A stretch of DNA of 5,454 nucleotides, taken from NCBI GenBank assembly GCA_947458775.1, contig CANGZX010000056.1, positions 1-5,454 on the forward strand, given 5' to 3'. The position numbers were made by a program, and so were the translations under genes. Of the stretch, positions 1-5,454 are shown piece by piece (position 1 is the first letter of the stretch; each line of letters begins with the position of its first letter). The notes below the pieces were generated by a model. That model did no database searches, was not told where the DNA came from, and saw nothing but the letters and a program-made list of their open reading frames with translations. Source of the stretch: Sphingobacteriaceae bacterium (GTDB lineage: Bacteria; Bacteroidota; Bacteroidia; Sphingobacteriales; Sphingobacteriaceae).

Positions 1-525
1 ATGAATTTGTTTGGTTCGATAAACCCAATTACTAAATTAACGTTAAGAGGAAATTTGAACACCTATACCTATAACTTAACTACTAATGCGGCAAGTAGTA
101 CCATTACTACCTTAAACAATCGCACTTACTTTATGTACAATGCCTTTATAAGCGCTAGTTTACTCCTCAAAGGCGGCATAAGTGCCGAAACCTTCTTTAT
201 TCTGAATTCGCCACGTCGTACCGCTCAGGGAACTAACCCTTCCTTTAACATGTGGAATATTGGATTTAAGAAAGAAATTTTGAAGAAAAAAGGCACTATC
301 GGGTTAAACATTATCGATCCGTTTAATGAAAGAAAGAACTTCAATTCAGCTTCTACTACTGCAACGTTTAGTCAAACGTCCAAAGTAGCCGTCCCGTTTC
401 GTTCGGTGGGTATTAATTTTAGTTGGTCTTTTGGTAAAATCAATTTTAACCCAGCGCAAGCTAAAAAGAAAAAAGGCGTAAATAACGACGACTTAAAACA
501 GGGTGATCAAGGCGGTATGCAATAA
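1..525 (+). CDS. Outer-membrane beta-barrel (TonB-receptor-like) protein, C-terminal part
   Basis: This is the last 174 residues of what is most likely a much larger outer-membrane beta-barrel protein of the Bacteroidota TonB-receptor-like type (OMP_b-brl_3-like). The sequence alternates polar and hydrophobic/aromatic residues in short strands, as in a barrel (for example residues 41-68). A last strand RSVGINFSWSFGKINF lies at 134-149, followed by a basic then acidic tail KKKKGVNNDDLKQG at 155-168, a tail I associate with this family. No signal peptide or plug domain is present, so the ATG at position 1 is most likely an internal methionine and the true start lies upstream of the window. Such proteins sit in the outer membrane and often take up siderophores or glycans; the substrate cannot be read from this fragment. 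A short free-standing fragment is the alternative. Confidence 0.75.
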   Translation: MNLFGSINPITKLTLRGNLNTYTYNLTTNAASSTITTLNNRTYFMYNAFISASLLLKGGISAETFFILNSPRRTAQGTNPSFNMWNIGFKKEILKKKGTIGLNIIDPFNERKNFNSASTTATFSQTSKVAVPFRSVGINFSWSFGKINFNPAQAKKKKGVNNDDLKQGDQGGMQ

Positions 526-555
526 GTTTTTCAGCAAGCCTCTTTTTTTATTAAG

Positions 556-563
556 TAACTTTG
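556..563 (+). promoter_or_regulatory. Bacteroidota -7 promoter box (TAACTTTG)
   Basis: TAACTTTG matches the Bacteroidota sigma-ABfr -7 consensus TAnnTTTG at every fixed position. It lies in the 43-nt gap after the beta-barrel gene and ends 5 nt before the ATG at 569. No good -33 TTTG/TTG box is visible at the usual distance; TTTTTCAG at 527-534 is the nearest T-rich stretch. A start of transcription 5-7 nt downstream would coincide with the ATG, giving an mRNA with no leader. Confidence 0.5.
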
Positions 564-568
564 GACTT

Positions 569-994
569 ATGCATCCTGCTGAAGAATTACAAGAATTAAT
601 TGCCCACAAATTGCGTTTTGTGGGCAATAAGCCATCTTTCTTAGTAGTTTATAGTGTTGCGCCACTACAGCTACATTCTTCGCCCATTTTTGCAGAGGTG
701 GCTAAAAAAATAGGAGCAATTTTACTATCACTAGACTCCAAGCAAACGGAGCCAACGATTTTGATTTGCTGTATTCCGGGCAAAACTTTAGCAGAAGCCA
801 TGGGTATTGTCCCAGAAATTTTGCAATCTTCTTACATGCAAGCCAACGATAAAAATAGGGCCTATTTGCTTCATGAAGCATGGTTTCTACAGGAAGATAT
901 GCTTTCGCAAATAGAGTGCTTAGCGGAGATACTGTATCCTAATTTTTTCACCTTCGGCTACGAGGGTACCGCTTGGGTAGAAGCTAAGGTCTAA
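569..994 (+). CDS. Hypothetical protein, 141 aa, family not recognised
   Basis: I do not recognise this protein. I start it at ATG 569; a GTG at 503 in the same frame would add 22 residues but overlaps the end of the upstream gene, and ATG 569 follows a good -7 box. The 141 residues show no signal peptide or clear membrane segment, so it is probably cytoplasmic. Two hydrophobic beta-like stretches (FLVVYSV at 24-30; TILICCIP at 63-70) alternate with probable helices (38-50, 71-88, 100-121), suggesting a small alpha/beta fold, and the C-terminus is aromatic (YPNFFTFGYEGTAWVEA, 123-139). It contains two adjacent cysteines (67-68) and one more at 117, with no obvious metal-binding pattern. It lies between an outer-membrane gene and the parA operon, 166 nt before parA, so it is probably a separate unit. 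Its even composition and uninterrupted frame support a real gene, though no motif confirms it. Confidence 0.65.
   Translation: MHPAEELQELIAHKLRFVGNKPSFLVVYSVAPLQLHSSPIFAEVAKKIGAILLSLDSKQTEPTILICCIPGKTLAEAMGIVPEILQSSYMQANDKNRAYLLHEAWFLQEDMLSQIECLAEILYPNFFTFGYEGTAWVEAKV
599..628. repeat. Perfect 12-bp inverted repeat within early codons
   Basis: ATTGCCCACAAA at 599-610 is followed after a 6-nt loop (TTGCGT) by its exact reverse complement TTTGTGGGCAAT at 617-628. It lies within codons 11-20 of the 141-residue gene and would fold into a stable RNA hairpin starting 30 nt after the ATG. No T-run follows the right arm, so it is not a standard terminator. It could slow translation, act as a protein-binding site, or be chance. 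Confidence 0.7.
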
Positions 995-1007
995 AAATAT
1001 CCATTTT

Positions 1008-1016
1008 TGTGGATAA
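1008..1016 (-). promoter_or_regulatory. Perfect DnaA-box 9-mer upstream of parA
   Basis: The + strand reads TGTGGATAA, the exact reverse complement of the strong DnaA box TTATCCACA. It is in the non-coding gap before parA, 14 nt after the previous stop codon. It overlaps a small hairpin, TATCCA (998-1003) with TGGATA (1010-1015). No second perfect box is seen in the gap. CTATCCCAA at 1030-1038 and TGTGCAAAA at 1020-1028 are only loosely similar. Binding by DnaA is inferred from the sequence alone. Confidence 0.45.
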
Positions 1017-1057
1017 GATGTGCAAAACCTATCCCAATTCGGGTGCGTATACCCACT

Positions 1058-1073
1058 TTATTTTGTATCTTAG
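1058..1073 (+). promoter_or_regulatory. Possible promoter for the parA operon
   Basis: Two overlapping near-matches to the Bacteroidota -7 box TAnnTTTG lie here: TTATTTTG (1058-1065) and TATCTTAG (1066-1073), each with one mismatch at a fixed position. No convincing -33 box is seen upstream. Either would give a leader of about 80-90 nt before the parA ATG. This is the best candidate in the 995-1160 gap, which must hold a promoter if the five-gene block is transcribed independently. Confidence 0.3.
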
Positions 1074-1160
1074 TAAGTCAATGCACCAGCAAATTTTATG
1101 CTTTAATAGCCTAAATAGGGTGATTGTTGAAAGAAAGCAGAACTAACCAAATCAGAATCA

Positions 1161-1961
1161 ATGAGCAAAATTATCGCCTTGGCCAACCAAAAAGGGGGAG
1201 TTGGGAAAACCACTTCATCTATCAATTTGGCGGCCAGTTTGGCTGTTTTAGAATACCGCACGCTTTTGGTAGATGCCGATCCACAGGCCAACTCTACTTC
1301 GGGTATAGGCTTTGATCCGAGAACCATCAAATCGAGTATTTACGAGTGCATTATTAACGATATCGATCCGAAAGATGCCATCAAAAAAACAGAAACACCT
1401 TTTTTAGATCTTTTGCCCGCACATATAGATTTGGTTGGTGCCGAAATTGAGATGATTAATTTGCACGAGCGGGAATACCGCATGAAAACCGTGCTCAATA
1501 AAATAAAAGACGAATACGATTTCATTATCATCGATTGTTCACCCTCATTAGGTTTAATTACCATCAACTCATTAACCGCCGCCGATTCAGTAATTATTCC
1601 TGTGCAATGCGAATATTTCGCCCTAGAAGGGTTGGGTAAATTATTAAATACCATAAAAATTGTACAAAACCGCCTAAACCCCGAACTGGCTATTGAAGGC
1701 GTATTGTTAACCATGTACGATGTACGTTTGCGTTTAGCCAACCAGGTGGTAGAAGAGGTAAAAACCCACTTCCAAGAATTGGTATTCGATACCATTATAC
1801 AGCGCAACACCCGTTTAAGTGAGGCCCCAAGTTTTGGCGTATCGGTAATTATGCACGATGCCAATTCTAAAGGAGCCATCAACTATTTAAATTTAGCCCG
1901 TGAAATTATTCGCAAAAACGGATTGGCTAAAGAAGAACTAGAACAAGAAGCTACGTTATAA
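1161..1961 (+). CDS. parA: Chromosome-partitioning ATPase ParA (Soj)
   Basis: ParA is the ATPase of the ParABS system: ATP-bound dimers coat the nucleoid and ParB-DNA complexes stimulate hydrolysis, which moves origins apart. The 266-residue sequence carries the deviant Walker A motif KGGVGKTT at 11-18 with the signature first lysine K11, the A' motif DADPQANST at 38-46, and Walker B IIIDCSPSLG at 122-131 with D125. The segment QRNTRLSEAPSFGVSV near residues 213-228 is typical of chromosomal Soj-type ParA. There is no N-terminal helix-turn-helix, unlike plasmid type Ia ParA. The start MSKIIALANQKGG places the P-loop at its usual distance. No clear Shine-Dalgarno precedes the ATG, normal for this phylum. 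It leads a block of five genes, parB beginning 2 nt after its stop. Length and motifs are complete, and nothing suggests a plasmid. Confidence 0.96.
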   Translation: MSKIIALANQKGGVGKTTSSINLAASLAVLEYRTLLVDADPQANSTSGIGFDPRTIKSSIYECIINDIDPKDAIKKTETPFLDLLPAHIDLVGAEIEMINLHEREYRMKTVLNKIKDEYDFIIIDCSPSLGLITINSLTAADSVIIPVQCEYFALEGLGKLLNTIKIVQNRLNPELAIEGVLLTMYDVRLRLANQVVEEVKTHFQELVFDTIIQRNTRLSEAPSFGVSVIMHDANSKGAINYLNLAREIIRKNGLAKEELEQEATL

Positions 1962-1963
1962 GC

Positions 1964-2866
1964 ATGACATATCAAAAGAAAACAGGACTGGGTAGAGGCT
2001 TAAGTGCCTTATTAGACGATACCGAACTTGTTCAGCAAGGCCATAAATCATTAGGTAACGAAGTAGGTGGCCTAAATCACATACACCCCATATTGTTGAG
2101 CCAAATTGAGGTAAACCCGTATCAGCCTCGTACAGAATTTGATGCAGAAGCCTTACAGGATTTAGCAGACTCTATTAAATTACAAGGCCTTATTCAGCCT
2201 ATTACCGTACGTCAAGTAGGTCAAAATACCTACCAATTAATTTCCGGCGAACGCCGTTTTAGAGCCTCAAAAATGGCCGGTTTAACCGAAGTGCCAGCCT
2301 ATGTACGTACTGCCAACGACCAACAAATGTTGGAAATGGCGCTTATTGAAAATATACAGCGTGAAAATCTAAATGCCATGGAGGTTGCGTTTAGTTTGCA
2401 ACGCATGTTAGATGAATGCGATTTAAAACAAGAAGAATTAGGCGAACGAGTAAGTAAAAACCGATCAACGGTAACCAATTACCTGCGTTTGTTGAAATTG
2501 CCGCCAAGCATACAAACCTCTATTCGCGAAAACAAAGTAAGTATGGGGCATGCTCGTGCTTTGGTGAGTGTAGAAGATGTAGCTAAACAATTGTTCATTC
2601 ACAAAGAAATCATCAGCAAGGGTTTATCGGTTCGTAAGGTAGAAGAGCTGGTACGTGAATTGCAAAAAATTGGTTTAAAGAAAAGCAAACCTGGTTCGTC
2701 GGTAGAGGGCATTTCTTTTCAATACCAAAAAGTGCAAGATGATTTAGCATCGCGATTAGGTACCCGTGTGCAACTAAAAATGAAAGGCAAAAATTCAGGA
2801 ATTATAGAAATTCCGTTCCTTTCAGAAAACGATTTGAACCGATTATTGGAATTATTGGATTGGTAA
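1964..2866 (+). CDS. parB: Chromosome-partitioning protein ParB (Spo0J)
   Basis: ParB binds parS sites near the origin, spreads as a CTP-dependent sliding clamp, stimulates ParA and usually loads SMC. The 300-residue protein has all expected parts in order: an N-terminal ParA-contacting segment KKTGLGRGLSALL at 5-17; the N-terminal CTPase domain from about 40, with ISGERRFRA at 93-101 (the GERRFRA CTP-binding box) and ENIQREN at 129-135; a helix-turn-helix DNA-binding region at about 155-177 (LKQEELGERVSKNRSTVTNY); and a C-terminal dimerisation domain at about 252-300 (LASRLGTRVQLKMKGKNSG...). Its ATG lies 2 nt after the parA stop, so the pair is co-transcribed and probably translationally coupled. 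I found no parS-like site (TGTTTCACGTGAAACA) in the window, so its targets must lie elsewhere. Confidence 0.96.
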   Translation: MTYQKKTGLGRGLSALLDDTELVQQGHKSLGNEVGGLNHIHPILLSQIEVNPYQPRTEFDAEALQDLADSIKLQGLIQPITVRQVGQNTYQLISGERRFRASKMAGLTEVPAYVRTANDQQMLEMALIENIQRENLNAMEVAFSLQRMLDECDLKQEELGERVSKNRSTVTNYLRLLKLPPSIQTSIRENKVSMGHARALVSVEDVAKQLFIHKEIISKGLSVRKVEELVRELQKIGLKKSKPGSSVEGISFQYQKVQDDLASRLGTRVQLKMKGKNSGIIEIPFLSENDLNRLLELLDW

Positions 2867-2868
2867 AC

Positions 2869-3486
2869 ATGCGTACCGCTCTCGTTTTACTTTTTATTTG
2901 TGCCTTTGCTTTTTCGGCCACTGCCCAAAAAAAGTCTGCGAAAACACCAGCCAAAACCGATAGCCTTTCTACAAAAGCTCCGGTAGCAGAAGGCCCAGTG
3001 AAAGATTCTCTCCGTTTGGTATTCGAGAAAATGCCTAAAAAAGCAGCGTGGGGCTCAGCCATTTTACCTGGCTTAGGCCAAGTGTACAACAAACGTTGGT
3101 GGAAAGTGCCCTTAATTTATGGAGGATTTGTTGCCTTTGTAAAAGCCTATCAAGATAATAACAAGCAATACCATGTATTTTTAAGCGAAGTGCAATACCG
3201 CTTGGCCAATAACGGCAATCCGGCCAACCCAGACTATGCAGCTTATTCTTTCGAAGGCTTGGTAAAAATCAAAGATAATTTTAGAAGAAATAAAGAACTC
3301 TCCATTATTGGTGGAGTGGTGGTATATGCCGTAAACATTATTGATGCCTATGTAGATGCCAAGTTTTTCCGTTTTGATATCAGCGAAAACTTAAGCCTGC
3401 AACTTAAACCTACTTTGCAAACCAATCCGGGAGGCCTGCATGCATATGCGGCTCAGCCCGGATTAAAACTTAGCCTCAGCTTATGA
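2869..3486 (+). CDS. DUF5683 domain-containing exported membrane protein
   Basis: The function of this family is unknown. I start it at ATG 2869, which gives a clean signal peptide (MRTALVLLFICAFAFSATA, probable cleavage after A19); an upstream TTG at 2860 would add three residues and overlap parB. Residues 20-46 form a Lys/Ala/Pro-rich linker. The domain follows from about 50: KKAAWGSAILPGLGQVYNKR at 57-76, then WWKVPLIYGGFVAFVKAY at 77-94 as a hydrophobic segment, and a second one, LSIIGGVVVYAVNIIDAYVD, at 144-163. The PGLGQxYNKxWWK pattern and the NxIDAYVDAxFFxFD stretch (156-170) are what I recognise as DUF5683, a family I know mainly from Bacteroidota. The mature 186-residue product is probably membrane-anchored and faces the periplasm. 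It starts 2 nt after parB and overlaps dapB by 4 nt (ATGA), so it belongs to the operon. Confidence 0.85.
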   Translation: MRTALVLLFICAFAFSATAQKKSAKTPAKTDSLSTKAPVAEGPVKDSLRLVFEKMPKKAAWGSAILPGLGQVYNKRWWKVPLIYGGFVAFVKAYQDNNKQYHVFLSEVQYRLANNGNPANPDYAAYSFEGLVKIKDNFRRNKELSIIGGVVVYAVNIIDAYVDAKFFRFDISENLSLQLKPTLQTNPGGLHAYAAQPGLKLSLSL

Positions 3487-4229
3487 AAATTGCCCTCATC
3501 GGTTATGGGAAAATGGGAAAACTATTAGAGCGCTTTGCCCAAGAACGTGGCCACGAAATTTGCATCACTATTGATGCCGATAATGCCTCCGACATTCGTT
3601 CCGAACGCTTTAAAGAAGCAGATGTAGCCATTGAATTTAGCGTTCCTCACGCCGCCTTGGAGCATATTTACGATGCTTTTGAAGCCGATGTGCCCATTGT
3701 GGTAGGCACCACCGGTTGGTACGATGAGCTAGCCGCTGTGGAGCAAAAATGTAGGGCTGGTAACAATACCTTGCTGTATGCATCTAACTTTAGTGTGGGT
3801 GTAAATGTGTTTTTTTATGTGAATAAGGTATTGGCTAAGTTGATGAATCGCTATCCGCAGTACGATGTGCAAGTAGAAGAAATTCATCACACACAGAAAC
3901 TAGATGCACCAAGCGGTACAGCTATTACCATTGCCGAAGGTATTTTAGACGGGCTTGAACGTAAAAATACCTGGGTAAATGAAGTAATAGGCCAGCAAGA
4001 CGATGTGATAACCAAACCGAATGAATTGCTTATAGAATCGCACCGAATAGAAGAAGTACCCGGTACACATACCGTAATTTATAGCTCGGAAGTTGATGAG
4101 CTAGAGTTTAAACACACCGCACACAGCAGAGCAGGCTTTGCCTTGGGTGCTATTTTAGCTGCCGAATGGCTGCATGGGAAAAAGGGTTTTTACTCGATAC
4201 AAGATATGTTTGATTTTAAACTAGCTTAA
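3483..4229 (+). CDS. dapB: 4-hydroxy-tetrahydrodipicolinate reductase DapB
   Basis: DapB reduces 4-hydroxy-tetrahydrodipicolinate to tetrahydrodipicolinate with NAD(P)H in the cytoplasm, a step of the diaminopimelate pathway that supplies lysine and peptidoglycan cross-links. The 248-residue protein begins with the Rossmann nucleotide loop IGYGKMGK at 6-13. It continues with EFSVPHA at 51-57, VGTTGWYDEL at 74-83 and ASNFSVGVN at 100-108. The catalytic signature EIHHTQKLDAPSGTA at 133-147 has the paired histidines (H135, H136), K139 and the substrate-binding SGT. The loop VPGTHTV at 192-198 and HTAHSRAGFALGA at 211-223 are also family-typical. An acidic D31 at the end of the second strand sits where cofactor preference is set, compatible with NADH use, but this is inference. 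It is slightly shorter than E. coli DapB (273 aa). Its ATG overlaps the preceding TGA as ATGA, implying translational coupling. Confidence 0.96.
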   Translation: MKIALIGYGKMGKLLERFAQERGHEICITIDADNASDIRSERFKEADVAIEFSVPHAALEHIYDAFEADVPIVVGTTGWYDELAAVEQKCRAGNNTLLYASNFSVGVNVFFYVNKVLAKLMNRYPQYDVQVEEIHHTQKLDAPSGTAITIAEGILDGLERKNTWVNEVIGQQDDVITKPNELLIESHRIEEVPGTHTVIYSSEVDELEFKHTAHSRAGFALGAILAAEWLHGKKGFYSIQDMFDFKLA

Positions 4230-4235
4230 AAGATA

Positions 4236-5348
4236 ATGAACTGGAAATTTTGGCAAAAAGCCACCACCCAAAAGAAACAAGAAAAACCTAAAAAAAGTGC
4301 TAGCCGCGAATGGTTAGATGCCATTTTATTTGCGGTTATTGCCGCCACACTTATTCGTACTTTTTTTATTGAAGCCTATACCATACCTACGGGGTCTATG
4401 GAAAAAAGTTTAAAAGTGGGCGATTTCTTATTTGTAAGTAAAGTAAACTATGGCGCTCGTATACCTATGACGCCCATAGCATTCCCATTTGCCCACCATA
4501 CGATGCCTTTTATTGGAACTATAGCCTATTGGGATGGTGTGCAATGGAATTATCGCAGATTACCTGGCTTATCAAACATTAAACGTAACGATGCTGTAGT
4601 ATTCAATTATCCGATGGAAGCCGATGAGCCCTATAACCGTCCGGTAGATAAACGTGAAAACTATATTAAACGTTGTTTAGCCATTGCCGGCGATACCATT
4701 AAAATTGTAAATACCCAGGTATATGTGAACGGTAAAGCCTCAGAAAATCCATTAGCCGGTGAAACCACGTATATAGTACGTACAGATGGTACTGATTTAA
4801 ATCCTACAGCATTGCAAGATTTACGCATTGAAGTGCAACGTGCCTCTGCCGATGAGTATTATTTTAATATGACAGCCGAAGAAGCAAGTACGATTAAAAA
4901 ATGGACGAATGTGAAATTAGTACAGCCTATTATTCGCCCTGTGGGAGAATATGAGCCACAAGTGTTTCCTCATTCGCCGCAATATAAATGGAACGAAGAT
5001 AATTTCGGTCCGCTTATTGTACCGAAAAAAGGCTGGACAGTGAAGTTAGATAGCACCACCTATCCGTTTTACGAACGAGCCATTCGGGTATATGAAGGCA
5101 ATACCTTGCAAAAAGATGGAGAACGCTATGTAATTAATGGTAAAATAGCGACTAGCTATACCTTTAAAATGAATTATTATTGGATGATGGGCGATAATCG
5201 CCACAATTCACTAGACTCACGTTTTTGGGGTTTTGTGCCCGAAGATCACATTGTAGGCAAAGCATTATTTGTCTGGATGAGTTGGGATAGCGAAGGTACT
5301 TTCTTTGATAAAATTCGTTGGAATCGGATTTTTAAAGGGGCAAACTAA
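4236..5348 (+). CDS. lepB: Type I signal peptidase LepB (S26 family)
   Basis: LepB cleaves signal peptides from exported proteins at the outer face of the inner membrane with a Ser/Lys dyad. The 370-residue protein has a Lys-rich cytoplasmic N-terminus (8-20), one clear membrane segment (about 27-45, WLDAILFAVIAATLIRTFF), then box B IPTGSMEKSL at 50-59 with nucleophile S54. Box C is VGDFLFVSKVNYG at 61-73. Box D is NYIKRCLAIAGD at 142-153 with general-base K145, and box E is MMGDNRHNSLDSRFWGFVP at 317-335. Boxes D and E are separated by about 160 residues, including a large insertion (roughly 170-300) that makes the protein longer than many homologues; I recognise such an insertion in Bacteroidota enzymes. 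It starts 6 nt after dapB and is the last gene of the block. Both catalytic residues are present, so it should be active. The upstream DUF5683 signal peptide is a plausible substrate. Confidence 0.95.
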   Translation: MNWKFWQKATTQKKQEKPKKSASREWLDAILFAVIAATLIRTFFIEAYTIPTGSMEKSLKVGDFLFVSKVNYGARIPMTPIAFPFAHHTMPFIGTIAYWDGVQWNYRRLPGLSNIKRNDAVVFNYPMEADEPYNRPVDKRENYIKRCLAIAGDTIKIVNTQVYVNGKASENPLAGETTYIVRTDGTDLNPTALQDLRIEVQRASADEYYFNMTAEEASTIKKWTNVKLVQPIIRPVGEYEPQVFPHSPQYKWNEDNFGPLIVPKKGWTVKLDSTTYPFYERAIRVYEGNTLQKDGERYVINGKIATSYTFKMNYYWMMGDNRHNSLDSRFWGFVPEDHIVGKALFVWMSWDSEGTFFDKIRWNRIFKGAN

Positions 5349-5454
5349 GCTTCTTACTTTTTCCTTGATGAAAAAGTAATCAAAAAGTCAAGACAGAACG
5401 AAGCTTCGGCCCACAAGGCCTAGGCTGGCCCGCCGTTCTGTCGTCCCTTCGCTC
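5349..5454. repeat. Probable dispersed intergenic repeat, cut by window end
   Basis: No gene is seen in the final 106 bases, but they are highly structured. AAAAAGT occurs twice, 11 bp apart (5371-5377, 5382-5388); TTGAT/ATCAA and CTTGA/TCAAG pair around these; then GACAGAACG (5392-5400) pairs exactly with CGTTCTGTC (5434-5442) across 33 nt rich in GGCC (5408, 5417, 5427). GC rises to about 65% over 5392-5454, well above the AT-rich genes beside it. The AAAAAGTAA...AAAAAGTCAAG text resembles intergenic sequence I recall recurring in Bacteroidota genomes, but copy number cannot be judged from one window. Confidence 0.5.
5354..5379. terminator. AT-rich hairpin after lepB, possible terminator
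   Basis: TTACTTTTT (5354-5362) and AAAAAGTAA (5371-5379) are exact reverse complements around an 8-nt loop, beginning 6 nt after the lepB stop. The stem is almost all A-T, with one G-C pair, and no T-run follows, so it is not a textbook intrinsic terminator. Its place at the operon end makes a termination or 3'-end-protecting role plausible. It also forms the left end of the larger repeat described separately. Confidence 0.35.

Noticed and set aside
510..549. Possible terminator after the beta-barrel gene (AGGC/GCCT then a T7 run)
   Set aside because: The stem is only 4 bp with a loop of about 24 nt and overlaps the stop codon; the T-run alone is not enough.
503..568. Upstream GTG start extending the 141-residue protein by 22 residues
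   Set aside because: It overlaps the coding end of the preceding gene, the added residues look unlike a designed N-terminus, and ATG 569 has a matching promoter box just before it.
1103..1330. Minus-strand open frame across the parA start
   Set aside because: It runs antisense to the highly conserved P-loop region of parA; the coding signal belongs to the + strand.
1340..1882. 180-codon minus-strand open frame inside parA
   Set aside because: It lies entirely antisense to an intact parA and its translation shows no recognisable motif.
1161..2866. parS site within or beside parAB
   Set aside because: No sequence close to TGTTTCACGTGAAACA was seen by eye on either strand.
2802..3092. Minus-strand open frame across the parB/DUF5683 junction
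   Set aside because: It is antisense to two well-supported genes and has no recognisable protein features.
3818..3826. Second DnaA-box match (TGTGAATAA)
   Set aside because: It lies inside dapB, encodes normal residues of the protein, and the degenerate 9-mer is not very unlikely in 5.4 kb.
4448..4479. Inverted repeat CTATGGCG / CGCCCATAG inside lepB
   Set aside because: The arms need a one-base bulge and a long loop, and the position in coding sequence gives no support for a function.

Overview
The window looks like chromosomal DNA of a member of the Bacteroidota, probably of the Sphingobacteriales/Chitinophagales/Cytophagales side rather than a gut Bacteroides; this placement is inferred. 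Supporting signs are a C-terminal fragment of a Bacteroidota-type outer-membrane beta-barrel (TonB-receptor-like) protein, a DUF5683 protein, a type I signal peptidase with a large Bacteroidota-style insertion, a promoter box matching TAnnTTTG, an AT-rich coding sequence, and no clear Shine-Dalgarno sequences before the starts.

Layout, all genes on the + strand: (1) 1-525, the 3' end of an outer-membrane beta-barrel gene cut by the window edge; (2) 569-994, a 141-residue protein I do not recognise, with a perfect -7 promoter box almost touching its ATG and a strong 12-bp inverted repeat inside its first 20 codons; (3) 995-1160, a non-coding leader holding a perfect DnaA-box 9-mer and a possible promoter; (4) 1161-5348, a tightly packed block parA - parB - DUF5683 - dapB - lepB with gaps of 2, 2, -4 and 6 nt, very likely one operon; (5) 5349-5454, a non-coding tail with inverted repeats and a sharp rise in GC, which looks like a dispersed intergenic repeat running off the window.

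The operon groups chromosome partitioning (ParA ATPase and ParB CTPase/DNA clamp), a step of diaminopimelate/lysine synthesis that feeds peptidoglycan (DapB), and protein export (LepB), with a small exported membrane protein of unknown role in the middle. All five genes are intact and carry their family motifs.

I see no mobile element, CRISPR array, RNA gene or defence system, and no convincing new system. The items most worth a second look are the early-codon hairpin and probably leaderless start of the 141-residue gene, the DnaA box in front of parA, the unexplained DUF5683 member of the operon, and the repeat at the right end.
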